DNA from: Amaricoccus macauensis_A
GTDB taxonomy: Bacteria > Pseudomonadota > Alphaproteobacteria > Rhodobacterales > Rhodobacteraceae
Reading direction: 5' to 3'
DNA length: 64,000 bases
NCBI RefSeq assembly: GCF_049800915.1
Contig: NZ_JBNAFY010000007.1
Coordinates: 196,945 to 260,944, forward strand
The notes below the pieces were generated by a model, which saw only the letters and a program-made list of their open reading frames with translations, searched no databases and had not been told where the DNA came from. Below, in pieces: positions 63,772-64,000 of this stretch (its first letter is position 1; the number at the start of each line of letters is the position of its first letter). Both the position numbers and the translations under genes were made by a program.

Positions 63772-64000
63772 GAAAGGTCAAAAGACCTTCTTGACAGATG
63801 AACCTCTGCACATCCCGGTCCGCTTAAAGACCGGGTAACGTCATCCGTTTGTCGTGCATCGTTCCAAAAGAAACGAAGCCGCCAAACAGTGAAGCTGACA
63901 ATCCCATCATCGGGCCGAAACCCTAGAGATCCGATATGCAAGAAGTCCGTCCGTCGTATGACAGAACCAAACACCCCACATATCCCTTCATCAAGATAAT
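63772..64000 (-). promoter_or_regulatory. rRNA operon leader
   Basis: This region precedes 16S and holds no gene. Two hairpins occur: AAGGTC/GACCTT with an AAAA loop at 63774-63789, and CCCGGTC/GACCGGG at 63814-63835. They could be processing or antitermination elements. The promoter probably lies near or beyond the window edge. Confidence 0.55.

Overview
The window is a high-GC chromosomal segment that most resembles a marine alphaproteobacterium of the Rhodobacterales (Roseobacter group). The reasons are the fabD-fabG-acpP order, the rRNA operon order 16S-tRNA-Ile-tRNA-Ala-23S-5S-tRNA-fMet, the hairpin insertions in 23S rRNA, and the abundance of tripartite (TTT and TRAP) transporters and LysR/GntR/Gfo-Idh catabolic genes. 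The assignment is an inference from gene content; no species is claimed.

Layout. 1-3.4 kb holds housekeeping genes (acpP start, fabG, fabD, truA, a GNAT acetyltransferase). 3.7-10.6 kb is a compact five-gene operon with the order and content of the petrobactin (asb) pathway: two IucA/IucC synthetases, a 3,4-dihydroxybenzoate-activating ligase, a protein fusing the AsbD-like carrier to an AsbE-like condensing domain, and an AsbF-like 3-dehydroshikimate dehydratase. It converges on trxB through a perfect hairpin that covers both stop codons. 11.7-18.3 kb is a probable small-molecule catabolic locus: AhpD-like protein, unknown protein, enol-lactonase-like hydrolase, luciferase-like monooxygenase, BKACE-type cleavage enzyme, flavin reductase and LysR regulator. 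It is followed at 18.3-23.9 kb by a Gfo/Idh/MocA oxidoreductase, a complete TctCAB transporter and an AEC permease.

24-34 kb mixes intact genes (OsmC-like protein, a second Gfo/Idh/MocA enzyme, a formylglycine-generating enzyme, a CPA1 antiporter with a cyclic-nucleotide-binding domain, a CE7-like esterase and a sulfatase with the CTPSR motif that the generating enzyme would modify) with a graveyard of remnants: GntR regulator, sulfatase, enolase-superfamily dehydratase, enoyl-CoA hydratase, acyl-CoA dehydrogenase and AraC regulator. 34.6-41.4 kb encodes an SbmA/BacA-type ABC transporter, a GH3 beta-glucosidase interrupted by an in-frame TAG, a GH144-like beta-1,2-glucanase and a GH15 glucoamylase-like enzyme.

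41.8-52 kb is the most unusual part. It encodes an acetoin-dehydrogenase-like complex with E1 alpha, E1 beta, an E2 split into a free lipoyl domain and a free acyltransferase, and its own lipoate-ligase-like protein. These are followed by a Tat-exported gluconate-dehydrogenase-type small subunit with its GMC flavoprotein, a Tat-exported VOC protein, a DUF1330 gene broken by one stop codon, a 2,3-butanediol-dehydrogenase-like enzyme and a convergent AcoR-like activator that lacks the sigma-54 contact motif. A perfect 10-bp inverted repeat lies upstream of the first gene. An amidase and a DctPQM TRAP transporter follow, then an unclassified helix-turn-helix protein.

57.9-64 kb is a complete rRNA operon transcribed on the minus strand. 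Its 23S gene carries two hairpin extensions of the kind that lead to fragmented 23S rRNA.
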